Positions 28,357 through 36,980 of a stretch of DNA of 64,000 nt are shown here, in pieces. Location: assembly GCA_016722945.1 (NCBI GenBank), contig JAEQMT010000010.1, forward strand, positions 575,765 through 639,764, read 5' to 3'. Source of the DNA: Desulfofustis sp. PB-SRB1 (GTDB lineage Bacteria; Desulfobacterota; Desulfobulbia; Desulfobulbales; Desulfocapsaceae). Under the pieces are notes generated by a model. The model worked only from the letters and a program-made list of their open reading frames with translations, was not told the DNA's origin and made no database searches. Within the stretch, counting starts at the first letter, position 1. Each line of letters begins with the position of its first letter. The position numbers and the translations under genes are program-made.

Positions 28357-29583
28357 CTAGGGCGATTGCCGGCGCTCTGCCGTTCGCAAGCCGGCATAAT
28401 GGAGTAGGCAGCTGAGCAATTCATCCCGTTTGTTGCTCCGCTGATTGAGGAGGATCACGAACGGATCAAGATGATGTTCCGCTTTGAGATAGCCGGCGTA
28501 GTTGTATACCCCGCTCAGGGTGCCCGACTTCACGAGTATACCGTCCTGTTCCGGCAGAAGATCCGCATAAGGCTTGAAGAGGGCAAGAATTTCTACCATG
28601 GCGTCGGCGGTAACCTGGTTAGCTTGTGACAGACCGCTTCCCTCCTCGATGTGTATTAGCGACTTGGCACGTGGTGCCAGGTCTTGAAGGATTGTCGCGG
28701 CCGCTCTCCTTCCTTTTTCCCAGTTCGCGGGATAGCCATAACGTTCCGCCCCGCAGACAAGAAATATCTGATTGGCAATCATGTTGTTTGAATACGTAAG
28801 GCAGGCGCGCAGGACTTCGCTCAATGGTATGGGCGTGTGAGCGTTGTAGATGAGCCTGCCGCGTGGTGCTGTTGACCTGATTGAGATTGCTCCCGCCACC
28901 ATGATTCCGGCCTGTCGGAAGAGTGCCGCAAAGATTTCACCGGCGTAGCGCAGACGAAGATTGTTCCCGCCCGCATCGGCGGCTGAAACGTTTATCCGGT
29001 GGTACCCAACCGCTACGCCCTGTCCTAATGCCGTTAGTATAGCAACGGTGGGTGTTTGCGATTCAGCTGAAAGAACACGGCCATCTTCAAATTTTCGTAT
29101 CGCCGCCGTGTTGAAATTAACGTTGATGGCTCCGTTTTCCGCATCGTATGGATTATCCGAGCGATGCTGCCAGTTCTGAGGAAATTCTAACCTGAAGGCG
29201 GAATCATCAATGATTATTTCATTGATATGGGTAATTCCGCGTAGTCTAAGCTGTCGTCCATGTTCGGCGATTACTTCGGAGATCAGCCAGGGATCGCCGA
29301 ATCCCCGGATGGTGAGCCGGTTGTCTTCATCGATGTAGTAAGCAGTGCTGAATCGATACTCGGGGCCGAGGGTCTCCAGGGCTACCAGGGCGGTGACGAT
29401 CTTCAGGGTCGAGGCGGGGATGAACAGGGCATCTTCGTTATAGCTCGATACCGGTGTCTCAGCATCTCCCAGCAGATAGGCGCCGTTGCTGATGTGCTCA
29501 ATACATGGAGCATTGCCGAGGCTTTCAGCAGCCAGCGGCGGGCAAACGGCAATGATAAGCGTCCATGCCGCAGCCGAAGTCAT
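28357..29583 (-). CDS. dacB: D-alanyl-D-alanine carboxypeptidase/endopeptidase (PBP4, peptidase S13)
   Basis: A 408-residue periplasmic penicillin-binding protein of the DacB type. Catalytic motifs are STLK (Ser58, Lys61), SNN (TYSNNMIANQ) and KSG (LVKSGTLSG, the KTG variant). A signal peptide, MTSAAAWTLIIAVCPPLAAES, starts at ATG 29583. The frame is open to 29751 but those 56 codons are mostly a dispersed repeat (29613-29753), so the longer start is rejected. It trims or cross-link-hydrolyses peptidoglycan. It stands alone between the cytochrome and trpB2 genes. Confidence 0.9.
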   Translation of the reverse strand: MTSAAAWTLIIAVCPPLAAESLGNAPCIEHISNGAYLLGDAETPVSSYNEDALFIPASTLKIVTALVALETLGPEYRFSTAYYIDEDNRLTIRGFGDPWLISEVIAEHGRQLRLRGITHINEIIIDDSAFRLEFPQNWQHRSDNPYDAENGAINVNFNTAAIRKFEDGRVLSAESQTPTVAILTALGQGVAVGYHRINVSAADAGGNNLRLRYAGEIFAALFRQAGIMVAGAISIRSTAPRGRLIYNAHTPIPLSEVLRACLTYSNNMIANQIFLVCGAERYGYPANWEKGRRAAATILQDLAPRAKSLIHIEEGSGLSQANQVTADAMVEILALFKPYADLLPEQDGILVKSGTLSGVYNYAGYLKAEHHLDPFVILLNQRSNKRDELLSCLLHYAGLRTAERRQSP

Positions 29584-29612
29584 ATATAAGACTCTGGCAA
29601 CACATTTTACCA

Positions 29613-29753
29613 GGGAGAACCGTGCAACATGGGCTTTTTTTCGCCCACCTTCTTTGTTGTTCAAAAAAGTTAATCCTGACAATAAACCCAATATACCCGC
29701 GGTAAGATGTTCCTGGCGCCTTGAATTTGCACGAAAATACTCATTATTCAAGG
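29613..29753 (-). repeat. Dispersed ~135-bp inverted-repeat element, family 2, copy A
   Basis: From gggagaaccgtgcaacatgg to attattcaagg this matches the family 2 elements, here in reverse orientation. The ends are imperfect inverted repeats (cc-ttg-a/c-aa-a/c-atg). It lies in the gap before dacB and creates a false in-frame N-terminal extension of that gene. Confidence 0.8.
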
Positions 29754-29767
29754 AACCCAGAGGTTAA

Positions 29768-31111
29768 TCAAACCGATGGCAGACCGGCTATGGATTTGGC
29801 GATTGCCTCCGCCGGATATTCATAGTCGAACAATTCACCGGCGTAATACTTGTCATACGAGGCCATATCGATCAGGCCATGGCCGGAAAAGTTAAACAGG
29901 ATAGTCTGCGGTTTTTCCGGCTCGCGGGTGGCCTCTCTGATTACCCCGGCAATGGCGTGACAGGTCTCCGGCGCCGGGATGATGCCTTCGGTTTTTGCGA
30001 ACATGACGCCGGCGGCAAAACATTCCGTCTGGGGGAGTTGCATCGGGTCGACAATCTTGTCGCGTACCAGCGCCGAGACGATTGGCGACATGCCGTGATA
30101 ACGCAGGCCGCCGGCATGGATTCCAGGCGGGATAAAATCATGGCCCAGAGTATACATGTAGAGCAGAGGCGTGGTCTGCGCGGTATCGCCGAAGTCATAG
30201 GCAAGTGTGCCCCCGGTCATGGTGGGGCAGGAGGCCGGTTCGGCACCCACGAAACGAATGGTTTTACCGTCCAGATGATCTGGGACAAAGGGAACGGCGA
30301 GCCCGGCGAAATTTGAACCGCCGCCGCAGCAGCCAACAATCACATCGGGGAAATCGCCGGTCATTGCCATCTGTTTTTTCGCCTCCAGCCCGATAATGGT
30401 CTGGTGATGTACCACATGGTTCAAGACTGAACCCAGGGCATACTTGGTATCATCATGGGTTGCAGCGTCTTCCAGGGCTTCGGAGATAGCGATGCCCAGT
30501 GAACCGGGGGTGTCGCCCAGTTTGTCAAGCATCATGCGGCCGGTATTGGTTTCCAGGCTTGGACTGGGAACGACACGGGCACCGTAGGTCTGCATGATCG
30601 ACTTGCGATACGGTTTTTGTTCAAAGGAAATTTTCACCATGTAAACAACGCATTGCAGCCCGAACTTATTGGTTGCAAGGGACAGGGCGCTGCCCCACTG
30701 GCCGGCGCCGGTCTCCGTGGTCAGACGTTTGACCCCTTCTCTTTTATTGTAATAGGCCTGGGCTACCGCACTGTTTGGTTTGTGCGAGCCCACCGGTGAT
30801 ACCCCTTCATTTTTGAAATAAATTTTTGCTTTTGTCTTGAGGGCAGCCTCCAGATTTGTCGCCCGCACCAGCGGGGTTGGCCGCCAGATCATCAGCAGAT
30901 CGAGGACTTCATCAGGGATATCGATATAGCGATGAGGCGACATCTCCTGCTCAAGCAGCCCCATGGGAAATACCGCGGCAAGCTTTTCCGGACCTATCGG
31001 CTCTTTGGTTTCGGGATCCAGCGGGGGCGCCAGGCCGCCCGGCAGATCAGGGATAATGTTGAACCATTGGCGGGGTATTTCATCATCGCGCAGGACAATT
31101 TTCTTGTTCAT
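29768..31111 (-). CDS. Tryptophan synthase beta-like protein, TrpB2 type
   Basis: A 447-residue PLP enzyme of the TrpB2 subfamily, longer than TrpB1 and with characteristic [20 protein letters not shown] near the N-terminus. The PLP lysine is Lys111 in [17 protein letters not shown]; the phosphate loop is [12 protein letters not shown]. TrpB2 makes tryptophan from indole and serine and often occurs without trpA, as here. ATG at 31111 follows GGAGCAGCC, a good ribosome site. It is flanked by family 2 repeats on both sides and has no trp neighbours. Confidence 0.93.
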   Translation of the reverse strand: MNKKIVLRDDEIPRQWFNIIPDLPGGLAPPLDPETKEPIGPEKLAAVFPMGLLEQEMSPHRYIDIPDEVLDLLMIWRPTPLVRATNLEAALKTKAKIYFKNEGVSPVGSHKPNSAVAQAYYNKREGVKRLTTETGAGQWGSALSLATNKFGLQCVVYMVKISFEQKPYRKSIMQTYGARVVPSPSLETNTGRMMLDKLGDTPGSLGIAISEALEDAATHDDTKYALGSVLNHVVHHQTIIGLEAKKQMAMTGDFPDVIVGCCGGGSNFAGLAVPFVPDHLDGKTIRFVGAEPASCPTMTGGTLAYDFGDTAQTTPLLYMYTLGHDFIPPGIHAGGLRYHGMSPIVSALVRDKIVDPMQLPQTECFAAGVMFAKTEGIIPAPETCHAIAGVIREATREPEKPQTILFNFSGHGLIDMASYDKYYAGELFDYEYPAEAIAKSIAGLPSV

Positions 31112-31167
31112 GGCTGCTCCTTGCAAGGTTGTCTTGTTATGCCGGGAAAAGAGCTACGTAAGAAGCC

Positions 31168-31302
31168 CCTTGAAAAATGAGAAGTTTCGTTCAATGCCGC
31201 GGCGCCAAGAGCACCTTACCGTAGACATATAGCTTGTATTGCCAGGATAGCATTTTCTGAGCAACGAAGAGGTTGGGCAAAAGGCCATTTTGCAAGATTC
31301 CC
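31168..31302 (+). repeat. Dispersed ~135-bp inverted-repeat element, family 2, copy B
   Basis: Starts ccttgaaaaatgagaa and ends ttgcaagattccc, the same order as copy C at 62296. The inner part keeps caccttaccg, attgccaggata and tgagcaacg...ggttgggcaaaa. It fills most of the gap upstream of trpB2 and shows no coding potential. Confidence 0.82.
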
Positions 31303-31327
31303 TTGAAAGACCTGCTTACCATGGACG

Positions 31328-33868
31328 CTAACCGTGCGGCAAGTCCCAATCGGCATCAAGCGGTCGCCAGCTTACCTTGACGATGCGTGTGCACTGTAGA
31401 GTGGCGTCGCGGACAATGTGCGCCAGTGCGATTTCAGGTTTTACCGACGGCATCGAGCTTTTATGTATTACGTCAAGCGTCACCAGTTGCTCACCATCAC
31501 AATCCAGGTGGGGAATCAGAGGGCGAATGTCCAGAGTCCGTGGCTTGGATTTGCGTATGATTTCGATGATATAATTCCGCGCTGCCGTGAAATCCTCACA
31601 ACAGGCCCGTTGCTCTTTAGTAAGTGGTCTGGCTGGAGTGATTTCGTAACGGCAGACAATATCGTTCGCCATTTTACCAGGTGATTGAGCAATGCCGGTA
31701 ATGGTGATACCACTGGGCAAGGTCTGGTTCAACGATTGCAACACCGAGTCGCTCTCCAGCGGCTCGGGGGTCTGCATGGAAAAAAATTCACACAGCGACT
31801 CGGTGCCGACCGGTAAAGCGGGGCTGAAGGAGAGTTTTGGTTGCGGGTTGAACCCTTGGGAAAAACAGGTGAAGATGCCCACCCGCCTGATTGCGCGGTT
31901 CATAATGCGAATAAAATCAAGATGGCCGAGAAAGCGAACATCGCCGACTCGTGAATAAGAAAGAAGATAGCGATATGGAGCGTGCGGGTCGGGCTGGCTT
32001 TGTGGCGGGAACTTCAGCTCGTTTTGTTTTGTTATCGTATTCGACCGGCTGTAAGTAACGGGAGCGATACTGGTGAAATCGCAGAGGCCGCAGCCCTGGC
32101 AGTCGCCGCCACGACAATCAGCCGTAGCCCCCTCACTATATGCTTTGTCCCGCTCAGCTAGTAAAAAAGTTTCGCTGACGCCGCTGTCCAGATGGTGCCA
32201 CGGCAGCACCTCATCATCATGGCGGCGGCGCAGATAGTGAGTCAACTCCAGACCGCGGGCATGAGCGGCCGCCTGCCAGGTGGCGAGATCAAAATGCTCT
32301 TCCCACCCGTCCAACCGCGCACCGTTGTGCCAGGCGGCAATAATGAGTTCGGCCAGACGACGATCACCGCGGGCAAAGACCCCTTCCAGAAAGCTCTGCT
32401 CGGGGTTGTGATATTTAACGACGATCTTGTTATTCCGGATTGCCGTTTTAAGGCGCCCGATGCGCTTTCTGCTGGCTTCAAGAGAAAGTTGCGGCTCCCA
32501 TTGAAACGGGGTGTGCGGTTTGGGCACGAAGGTGCCGACGCTTACCGTCAAACCGATTCGCGAAAACCCCTCTTGCTTGCAGGTTGCCAGGGTTTTTTCC
32601 ACCAGCGAGCCGATTGCCGCGATATCATCCTCACCCTCAGTTGGCAGTCCGATCATGAAATAGAGTTTGAGCCGGCGCCAGCCATGGCGAGCAGCGTCAA
32701 TCGCCGTTTGCAGCAGATTGTCTTCGCTGATTCCCTTGTTGATTACCCGGCGCAGCCGTTCGCTCCCCGCCTCCGGCGCCAGAGTAAAACCAGTCTTTCG
32801 CACCGATTTGATCTCCTCCATTACCTCCGGCGCCAGGGTGCCCACCCGCATGGATGGCAGCGAAACCGAAACGCGGCTTTCTCGCAACCGCCGCATAAGC
32901 GTTTTCACCAGATCGGACAGGCAGGAGTAATCCCCCGTTGACAAAGATAACAGCGCTATTTCATCGAAACCTGAGTTGGCCAGTCCTGCCTCGACACTGC
33001 TCATGATTTCATTGATGCCGCGCTCACGAACCGGCCGGTAAATAATCCCCGCCTGACAGAAACGGCAGCCGCGGGTACAGCCGCGGGCAATCTCTACACC
33101 AAGCCGGTTGTGAACAATGTCGATGTTTGGCACCAGCGGGTGCAGCAGATGGTCGATGCGATCCAGATGCGAAATAACCCTTCTTCGTATCTTCATCTTT
33201 TCAGGATGAAGCGAACAAATAGAATAAATGGAGCCATCCGCGTTATATTTTGGGATGAAATCAGCCGGCAGGTAGATTCCAGCCAGGCCCCGCAACTCAT
33301 CAATCCGTTCCGAGCGCCCCACGTTTCTATGTTTGGCCGCGAGCAGGCTTCGGGCGATCTCTTCAATCGCGTCTTCACCGTCACCCAGCAGGATAGCGTC
33401 AAAAAACTCCGCTACCGGTTCCGGGTTAAAGGCTAGCGGGCCACCGCCGATGATGATGGGGTTGTCTCCTGATCGATGCGCTGCCTGAAAGGGGATCTGG
33501 GCCAGATCCAGAATGGTGAGGATATTGGTATAACTCAGCTCATACGGGAGGGTGATACCGATGAGGTCAAAATCAGCCAGCGGTCGTCCCGACTCCAGGC
33601 TGGTAAGTGGTATGGCATGATAACGCAGATAATTCTCGGCATCGGGAGCGGGGCAATAGCATCGTTCGGCGTGGACATTAGGCAGTTTGTTGAGCAAATT
33701 ATAGAGGATATGCAGGCCCTGGTGGGACATCCCGATTTCATACAGATCCGGAAAGACAAGGGCGCAGAGCAGATCACCGTCTGCAGCCGGGGCGTGTCGG
33801 CGATTTACCTCATGGCCCAGATAGCGCCCGGGCTTGGCGACATGTGAGAGGATGGAAGATGATTCCAC
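31328..33868 (-). CDS. Radical SAM fusion protein (TIGR03960/TIGR03936 type)
   Basis: A fusion of about 846 residues. The N-terminal part holds a B12-binding-like region (LVFPDLYEIGMSHQGLHILYNLLN). The radical SAM core has GCTRGCRFCQAGIIYRPVRER with the three cluster cysteines, and ends near residue 590. A Cys-rich bridge (CRGGDCQGCGLC) leads to a DUF2344-like domain, RYLLSYSRVGDVRFLGHLDFIRIMNRA and GFNPQPKLSFSPALPVG. Separate or fused, these two domains are widespread in anaerobes and often lie near rne/rng or obg genes; the substrate is unknown. GTG 33868 is chosen because AKPGRYLGHEV then sits near the N-terminus; the frame is open to 33958. Confidence 0.88.
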   Translation of the reverse strand: MESSSILSHVAKPGRYLGHEVNRRHAPAADGDLLCALVFPDLYEIGMSHQGLHILYNLLNKLPNVHAERCYCPAPDAENYLRYHAIPLTSLESGRPLADFDLIGITLPYELSYTNILTILDLAQIPFQAAHRSGDNPIIIGGGPLAFNPEPVAEFFDAILLGDGEDAIEEIARSLLAAKHRNVGRSERIDELRGLAGIYLPADFIPKYNADGSIYSICSLHPEKMKIRRRVISHLDRIDHLLHPLVPNIDIVHNRLGVEIARGCTRGCRFCQAGIIYRPVRERGINEIMSSVEAGLANSGFDEIALLSLSTGDYSCLSDLVKTLMRRLRESRVSVSLPSMRVGTLAPEVMEEIKSVRKTGFTLAPEAGSERLRRVINKGISEDNLLQTAIDAARHGWRRLKLYFMIGLPTEGEDDIAAIGSLVEKTLATCKQEGFSRIGLTVSVGTFVPKPHTPFQWEPQLSLEASRKRIGRLKTAIRNNKIVVKYHNPEQSFLEGVFARGDRRLAELIIAAWHNGARLDGWEEHFDLATWQAAAHARGLELTHYLRRRHDDEVLPWHHLDSGVSETFLLAERDKAYSEGATADCRGGDCQGCGLCDFTSIAPVTYSRSNTITKQNELKFPPQSQPDPHAPYRYLLSYSRVGDVRFLGHLDFIRIMNRAIRRVGIFTCFSQGFNPQPKLSFSPALPVGTESLCEFFSMQTPEPLESDSVLQSLNQTLPSGITITGIAQSPGKMANDIVCRYEITPARPLTKEQRACCEDFTAARNYIIEIIRKSKPRTLDIRPLIPHLDCDGEQLVTLDVIHKSSMPSVKPEIALAHIVRDATLQCTRIVKVSWRPLDADWDLPHG

Positions 33869-33896
33869 AAGTATCTTGGTTAGGGTCGGAGAAATT

Positions 33897-34190
33897 TCAT
33901 GGTCCGCTCTTCTCGTTTTTCCGCAGGCTGTGACGCACCACCGTATCGCCGCTGGCAAAGCTGATTGATCGCTGGTTTATCGGAGCGAAACCCAGTAGCG
34001 TGCCAGCGGCTGGCATGAACATCGGCCAGGAAGAGGTCATTTCATTCTGACGAAAGTAGTAAGTGTTTCCGTGTCTGCTGCCGACAAACAGATCGGTATC
34101 GCCGTCGGCCCACAGAAGGCGGCCTGACGACACGGTAAGAGATCTGAATAATACTACTATGTATTTTTTTTTCCAGTGGTGGCGTGATAT
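33897..34190 (-). pseudogene. Possible C-terminal remnant of a repeat-rich (FG-GAP/VCBS-like) protein
   Basis: The frame reads GRLLWADGDTDLFVGSRHG, NTYYFRQNEMTSSWPMF and ends SGDTVVRHSLRKNEKSGP. The DGDTDLFVG stretch resembles an FG-GAP or VCBS repeat, and the composition is protein-like, but there is no start codon outside the repeat element that abuts it (34193-34326). It may be the 3' end of a gene cut by that element, or a chance ORF. It overlaps the disputed 5' extension of the radical SAM gene. Confidence 0.35.
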
Positions 34191-34192
34191 AT

Positions 34193-34326
34193 GGCAATAT
34201 TGCAGAATGGCCTTTTCGGCCAATCTAGTCGTTGCTAATAAAATCTAACGCACTTAATATCAGTCAGGCATTCGGTGATATGTTCCTCGCGCCTTGATCT
34301 TGAACGAAAATTCTCATTCTCCAAGG
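34193..34326 (-). repeat. Dispersed ~135-bp inverted-repeat element, family 2, copy D
   Basis: Reverse orientation copy from gcaatattgcagaatggcc through cgcgccttgatcttgaacg to ctccaagg. It matches copy E closely over gcgccttgatcttga and gaaaattctcatt. The 5' part is more diverged. The remaining bases to the AMIN gene (34327-34492) show no feature. Confidence 0.75.
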
Positions 34327-34492
34327 CACCCATAAGTAATGGAAATATTCGTTATGCACCAATGAATGTGAGTTTTGATGGTAGCAGCATCCTGGTGAAA
34401 TGAATTGACTTTTTAACTCATCATGGAGTAAGCAACCAAAAGTATCGGCTGGGGCAGATAATCATACAATATTAGGTTATTGCGGCAGGGTA

Positions 34493-35785
34493 ATGAATAT
34501 TTCGTGGCGCCTCTTTTTTGGGGTGGCGACAGCATTGTGCGGCTTTCTCCCGTTTCTGTGTGCAGGTGTTCAGGCGGCGGTCGGCGCGGAGGCTTCGCTG
34601 CTTCGCGTTTTATTTGTCGCTACCGGTGAAGGCAGCGAAGAGGTGGTATTGTTGCTTGACGGCGAGCCGGAGATGAATCTGTTTCGGCTAGACGGCGAAA
34701 ACCCCCGCCTGGTTATCGATCTTTTTTCTACCTCTTTTGCAGGAGACGCTCGCCAGATTGATGTCGATGGCGAGCTGGTTCGGGGAATACGGATAGGCAT
34801 TCATGCCGATCCTCCTAAAACCAGAGTGGTGGTTGACCTGGGTGCCGAGCTTACCTGGGAGTATTCGTATCGATTTTCTCAAGAGACAGAGCAATTGCGA
34901 GTAGTTGTCGGTACCGATGTGGCGGCCGTTGAGTCCACGGATAAACCATTCACCACGAAACCAGCGGAAGAACCGGTGGAGGCGGAGCAACAGACCGGGA
35001 CGACGGTGGCTGTGGGGACGTCGCCAGAACCTGTGCTGGTGCCAGCTCCCCAGCCTCCGGTCGCGGCGGTTGAAGACCCGGCGACTGCTGAAGATGAAGC
35101 GCTTCTCAGCCAAGAGCCCGTTCCAGTATCGGAAGCTTCGATATCTTTGGAGCAGCAGACGCCGCCCCCAGATCAGCAGGAGCTCAATGCCCAGCCGGTA
35201 ACCCCGTTTAATCCCCCATCCTGGCTTGAAATTCCAGATGGCGCCCCGCTTCCCCTGCCACCGGAAGAGCATGATGAGCCCGATACCCAGCAAGATAGAG
35301 AAGAGCAACCATCGGTTCCTCCCGCTGATCAGCTTATACCGGAGCCGGATGCTGAGAACCCAACTCAGGGGAAAGCTGATCAAGGTGCCACCGAACAGGA
35401 GAGCGAGCAATTAGCCGATACCGCGCCGGTGGATGAAATACCCGTCCCAATGTTGCGGGAAATCACTTTTGAGTTGACCGAGAACAACAGTGAGATGGTG
35501 TTTTTCCGGCTCAACGATTTTTTCCCGCCGGAGGTGTTTGCCCTTGAGGAGGATGATCCCCGAGTTGTTTTTGATTTCGCCGACATGTCGCTTGGCGAGA
35601 ATGTGCCGGAAAATCTTGGTACCGGCGGAAAATTTGTTCAGCGTATTCGGGTAGCCCGACACACCGACCCTAATAAAATCAGGGTGGTGCTGCATCTGGT
35701 TCCCAACCGCAACTACGATCTGCAGCAACTATTTTTCAAGGAAGAAAACCTTTTCGTGGTCATCGTGACTGAGTTAGTCGGCTAG
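34493..35785 (+). CDS. Exported protein with two AMIN domains
   Basis: A 430-residue protein with a signal peptide (residues 1-30, LFFGVATALCGFLPFLCAG). An AMIN domain follows at about 35-140 (VVLLLDGEPEMNLFRLDGENPRLVIDL, IRIGIHADPPKTRVVVDL), then a linker of about 170 residues very rich in Pro, Glu, Gln and Thr, then a second AMIN domain at about 318-428 (EDDPRVVFDFADMSLG, RIRVARHTDPNKIRVVLHL). AMIN domains target proteins to peptidoglycan or to cell-envelope machines such as PilQ and AmiC. No catalytic or secretin domain is present, so it may be a structural or tethering protein. It is monocistronic and flanked by family 2 repeats. Confidence 0.88.
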   Translation: MNISWRLFFGVATALCGFLPFLCAGVQAAVGAEASLLRVLFVATGEGSEEVVLLLDGEPEMNLFRLDGENPRLVIDLFSTSFAGDARQIDVDGELVRGIRIGIHADPPKTRVVVDLGAELTWEYSYRFSQETEQLRVVVGTDVAAVESTDKPFTTKPAEEPVEAEQQTGTTVAVGTSPEPVLVPAPQPPVAAVEDPATAEDEALLSQEPVPVSEASISLEQQTPPPDQQELNAQPVTPFNPPSWLEIPDGAPLPLPPEEHDEPDTQQDREEQPSVPPADQLIPEPDAENPTQGKADQGATEQESEQLADTAPVDEIPVPMLREITFELTENNSEMVFFRLNDFFPPEVFALEEDDPRVVFDFADMSLGENVPENLGTGGKFVQRIRVARHTDPNKIRVVLHLVPNRNYDLQQLFFKEENLFVVIVTELVG

Positions 35786-35834
35786 GCAACCTCCTGAAAA
35801 ACTTAAGTCCTCACCCCCCTGCTTACCCACATTG

Positions 35835-35968
35835 GGGAACCTTGCAACATGGCCTTTTCGCCCAACCGCATTGTTGCTCAAAGAACTTTATCCTCTGAAT
35901 ATTCGGTCGTCCTGCGCTAACATGTTCTTTGCGCCTTGATCTTGACCGAAAATTCTCATTTTTCAAGG
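35835..35968 (-). repeat. Dispersed ~135-bp inverted-repeat element, family 2, copy E
   Basis: The clearest reverse copy: gggaaccttgcaacatggcc, cgcccaaccgcattgttgctca, gcgccttgatcttgaccg, gaaaattctcatttttcaagg. The end sequences are inverted repeats, CCTTGAAAAATG against CCTTGCAACATG. It lies downstream of the AMIN gene; the rest of the 366-base gap holds the reduced family 1 element at 36090. Confidence 0.85.
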
Positions 35969-36089
35969 TATCCATCAGGTTAACCTTTTTATAAACAGTT
36001 TTATATCAAGGATTTGCCTCTGCGTGGGATTGCATACCATAAGACGTGGCGGTAATGGCTCCACTTCTTTGTACAACACCTTCAAGGGT

Positions 36090-36154
36090 GATGGCGTCGT
36101 AAAAACCTCGCTCTACGTCGTCGTGGGATTGTTTTGCCTTTTTACGGGTTCATC
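36090..36154 (-). repeat. Family 1 element, 65-bp internally deleted copy
   Basis: gatggcgtcgtaaaaacc at 36090-36107 equals the inverse of the right end of the 43956 element exactly. The other end, cctttttacgggttcatc, matches the inverse of its left end at 15 of 18 bases. The 133-bp interior is mostly missing. The end at 36154 supplies two bases of the TGA stop of the neighbouring lipoprotein gene. Confidence 0.7.
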
Positions 36155-36980
36155 AAGGATAGAGAGTCCTTAAATAACCGGGCGGCGCTTTCAGGGTGAA
36201 ACGTTCAGCATCGCTTTCACTGACATTGATGTCGGTAAGTTCGACAGTAAGGCCGGCGCCGAAGGTTAAACCGCTGATGGCGATCTTGTGCGGGAAAGGA
36301 CATGATCCCAGCACAAGCCAATCCTGATATGAAATCGTTGCAACCGTCTTGCCGTCGGCGTCTACCACCGCCCGCTCTACTATGGTGTTCATGCTCAGAT
36401 CAACAAGGATTTGCTCACTGTAAGCGGGTTCACCATGGCTGCTCACCTCAAACCAGATGCCGCGATCGTCACGGTCCGTTCGGATCTGGTCGACGATCAG
36501 CGACGGGTCCGGGGGTTGACCCGTCAGCCAGTGATACCAGGGGCCGGTGAGAATATGGGGCGGGAGCTCGTATCTGAGAGCGAAAGAGCGGAGACGGCCG
36601 GCGCGGTAACGGCGCTCAAAAACGTCTATAGCCTGAAAAATATCTCCCCGGCTGGTTAGAATGATTACCGGCTGACCAAGCGGGTTATAGGTGGTAAAGC
36701 GCAGAAAGTTCGGCGGGGCAATTTCCAGGCTGCCGGCGAAGAGCTGTTGATCAAAGCGGCTATGGGCATCGATGAGGGCTTCGGCTCCAAGCGGCAGCTT
36801 GCAACGTCCCACCGCGGAACTGTAGCGCAGATACTCTGCAATCAGCGTTTCACGCGCCTGCTCGTCGACGACTTTGCCCCACGGTCGGCCGCCGCACCCT
36901 CCAAGCATGAAGGAAAGCGCTATGATCAGTAACGCCGTGGCAGTTGCCGGGTTGGCGACTCTAACACTGGGGAAGGGCAT
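36153..36980 (-). CDS. Outer-membrane lipoprotein, LolB/DUF4292-like
   Basis: A 275-residue lipoprotein: signal segment ATALLIIALSFML and lipobox LGGC, then a beta-rich domain (IAPPNFLRFTTYNPLGQPVIILTSRGDIFQAIDVFERRYRAG stretch in positions about 85-130; FTLKAPPGYLRTLYP at the end), similar in pattern to LolB/DUF4292 lipoprotein-binding folds. Specific family assignment is tentative. ATG at 36980 overlaps the TPR gene by 20 bases, and GACGGAAA precedes it; longer in-frame starts would run deeper into that gene. Its stop lies at the edge of a family 1 repeat. Confidence 0.75.
   Translation of the reverse strand: MPFPSVRVANPATATALLIIALSFMLGGCGGRPWGKVVDEQARETLIAEYLRYSSAVGRCKLPLGAEALIDAHSRFDQQLFAGSLEIAPPNFLRFTTYNPLGQPVIILTSRGDIFQAIDVFERRYRAGRLRSFALRYELPPHILTGPWYHWLTGQPPDPSLIVDQIRTDRDDRGIWFEVSSHGEPAYSEQILVDLSMNTIVERAVVDADGKTVATISYQDWLVLGSCPFPHKIAISGLTFGAGLTVELTDINVSESDAERFTLKAPPGYLRTLYP

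Noticed and set aside
32192-32941. 249-residue plus-strand ORF opposite the radical SAM gene
   Set aside because: It is antisense to a well-conserved gene and has no recognisable domain or ribosome site.
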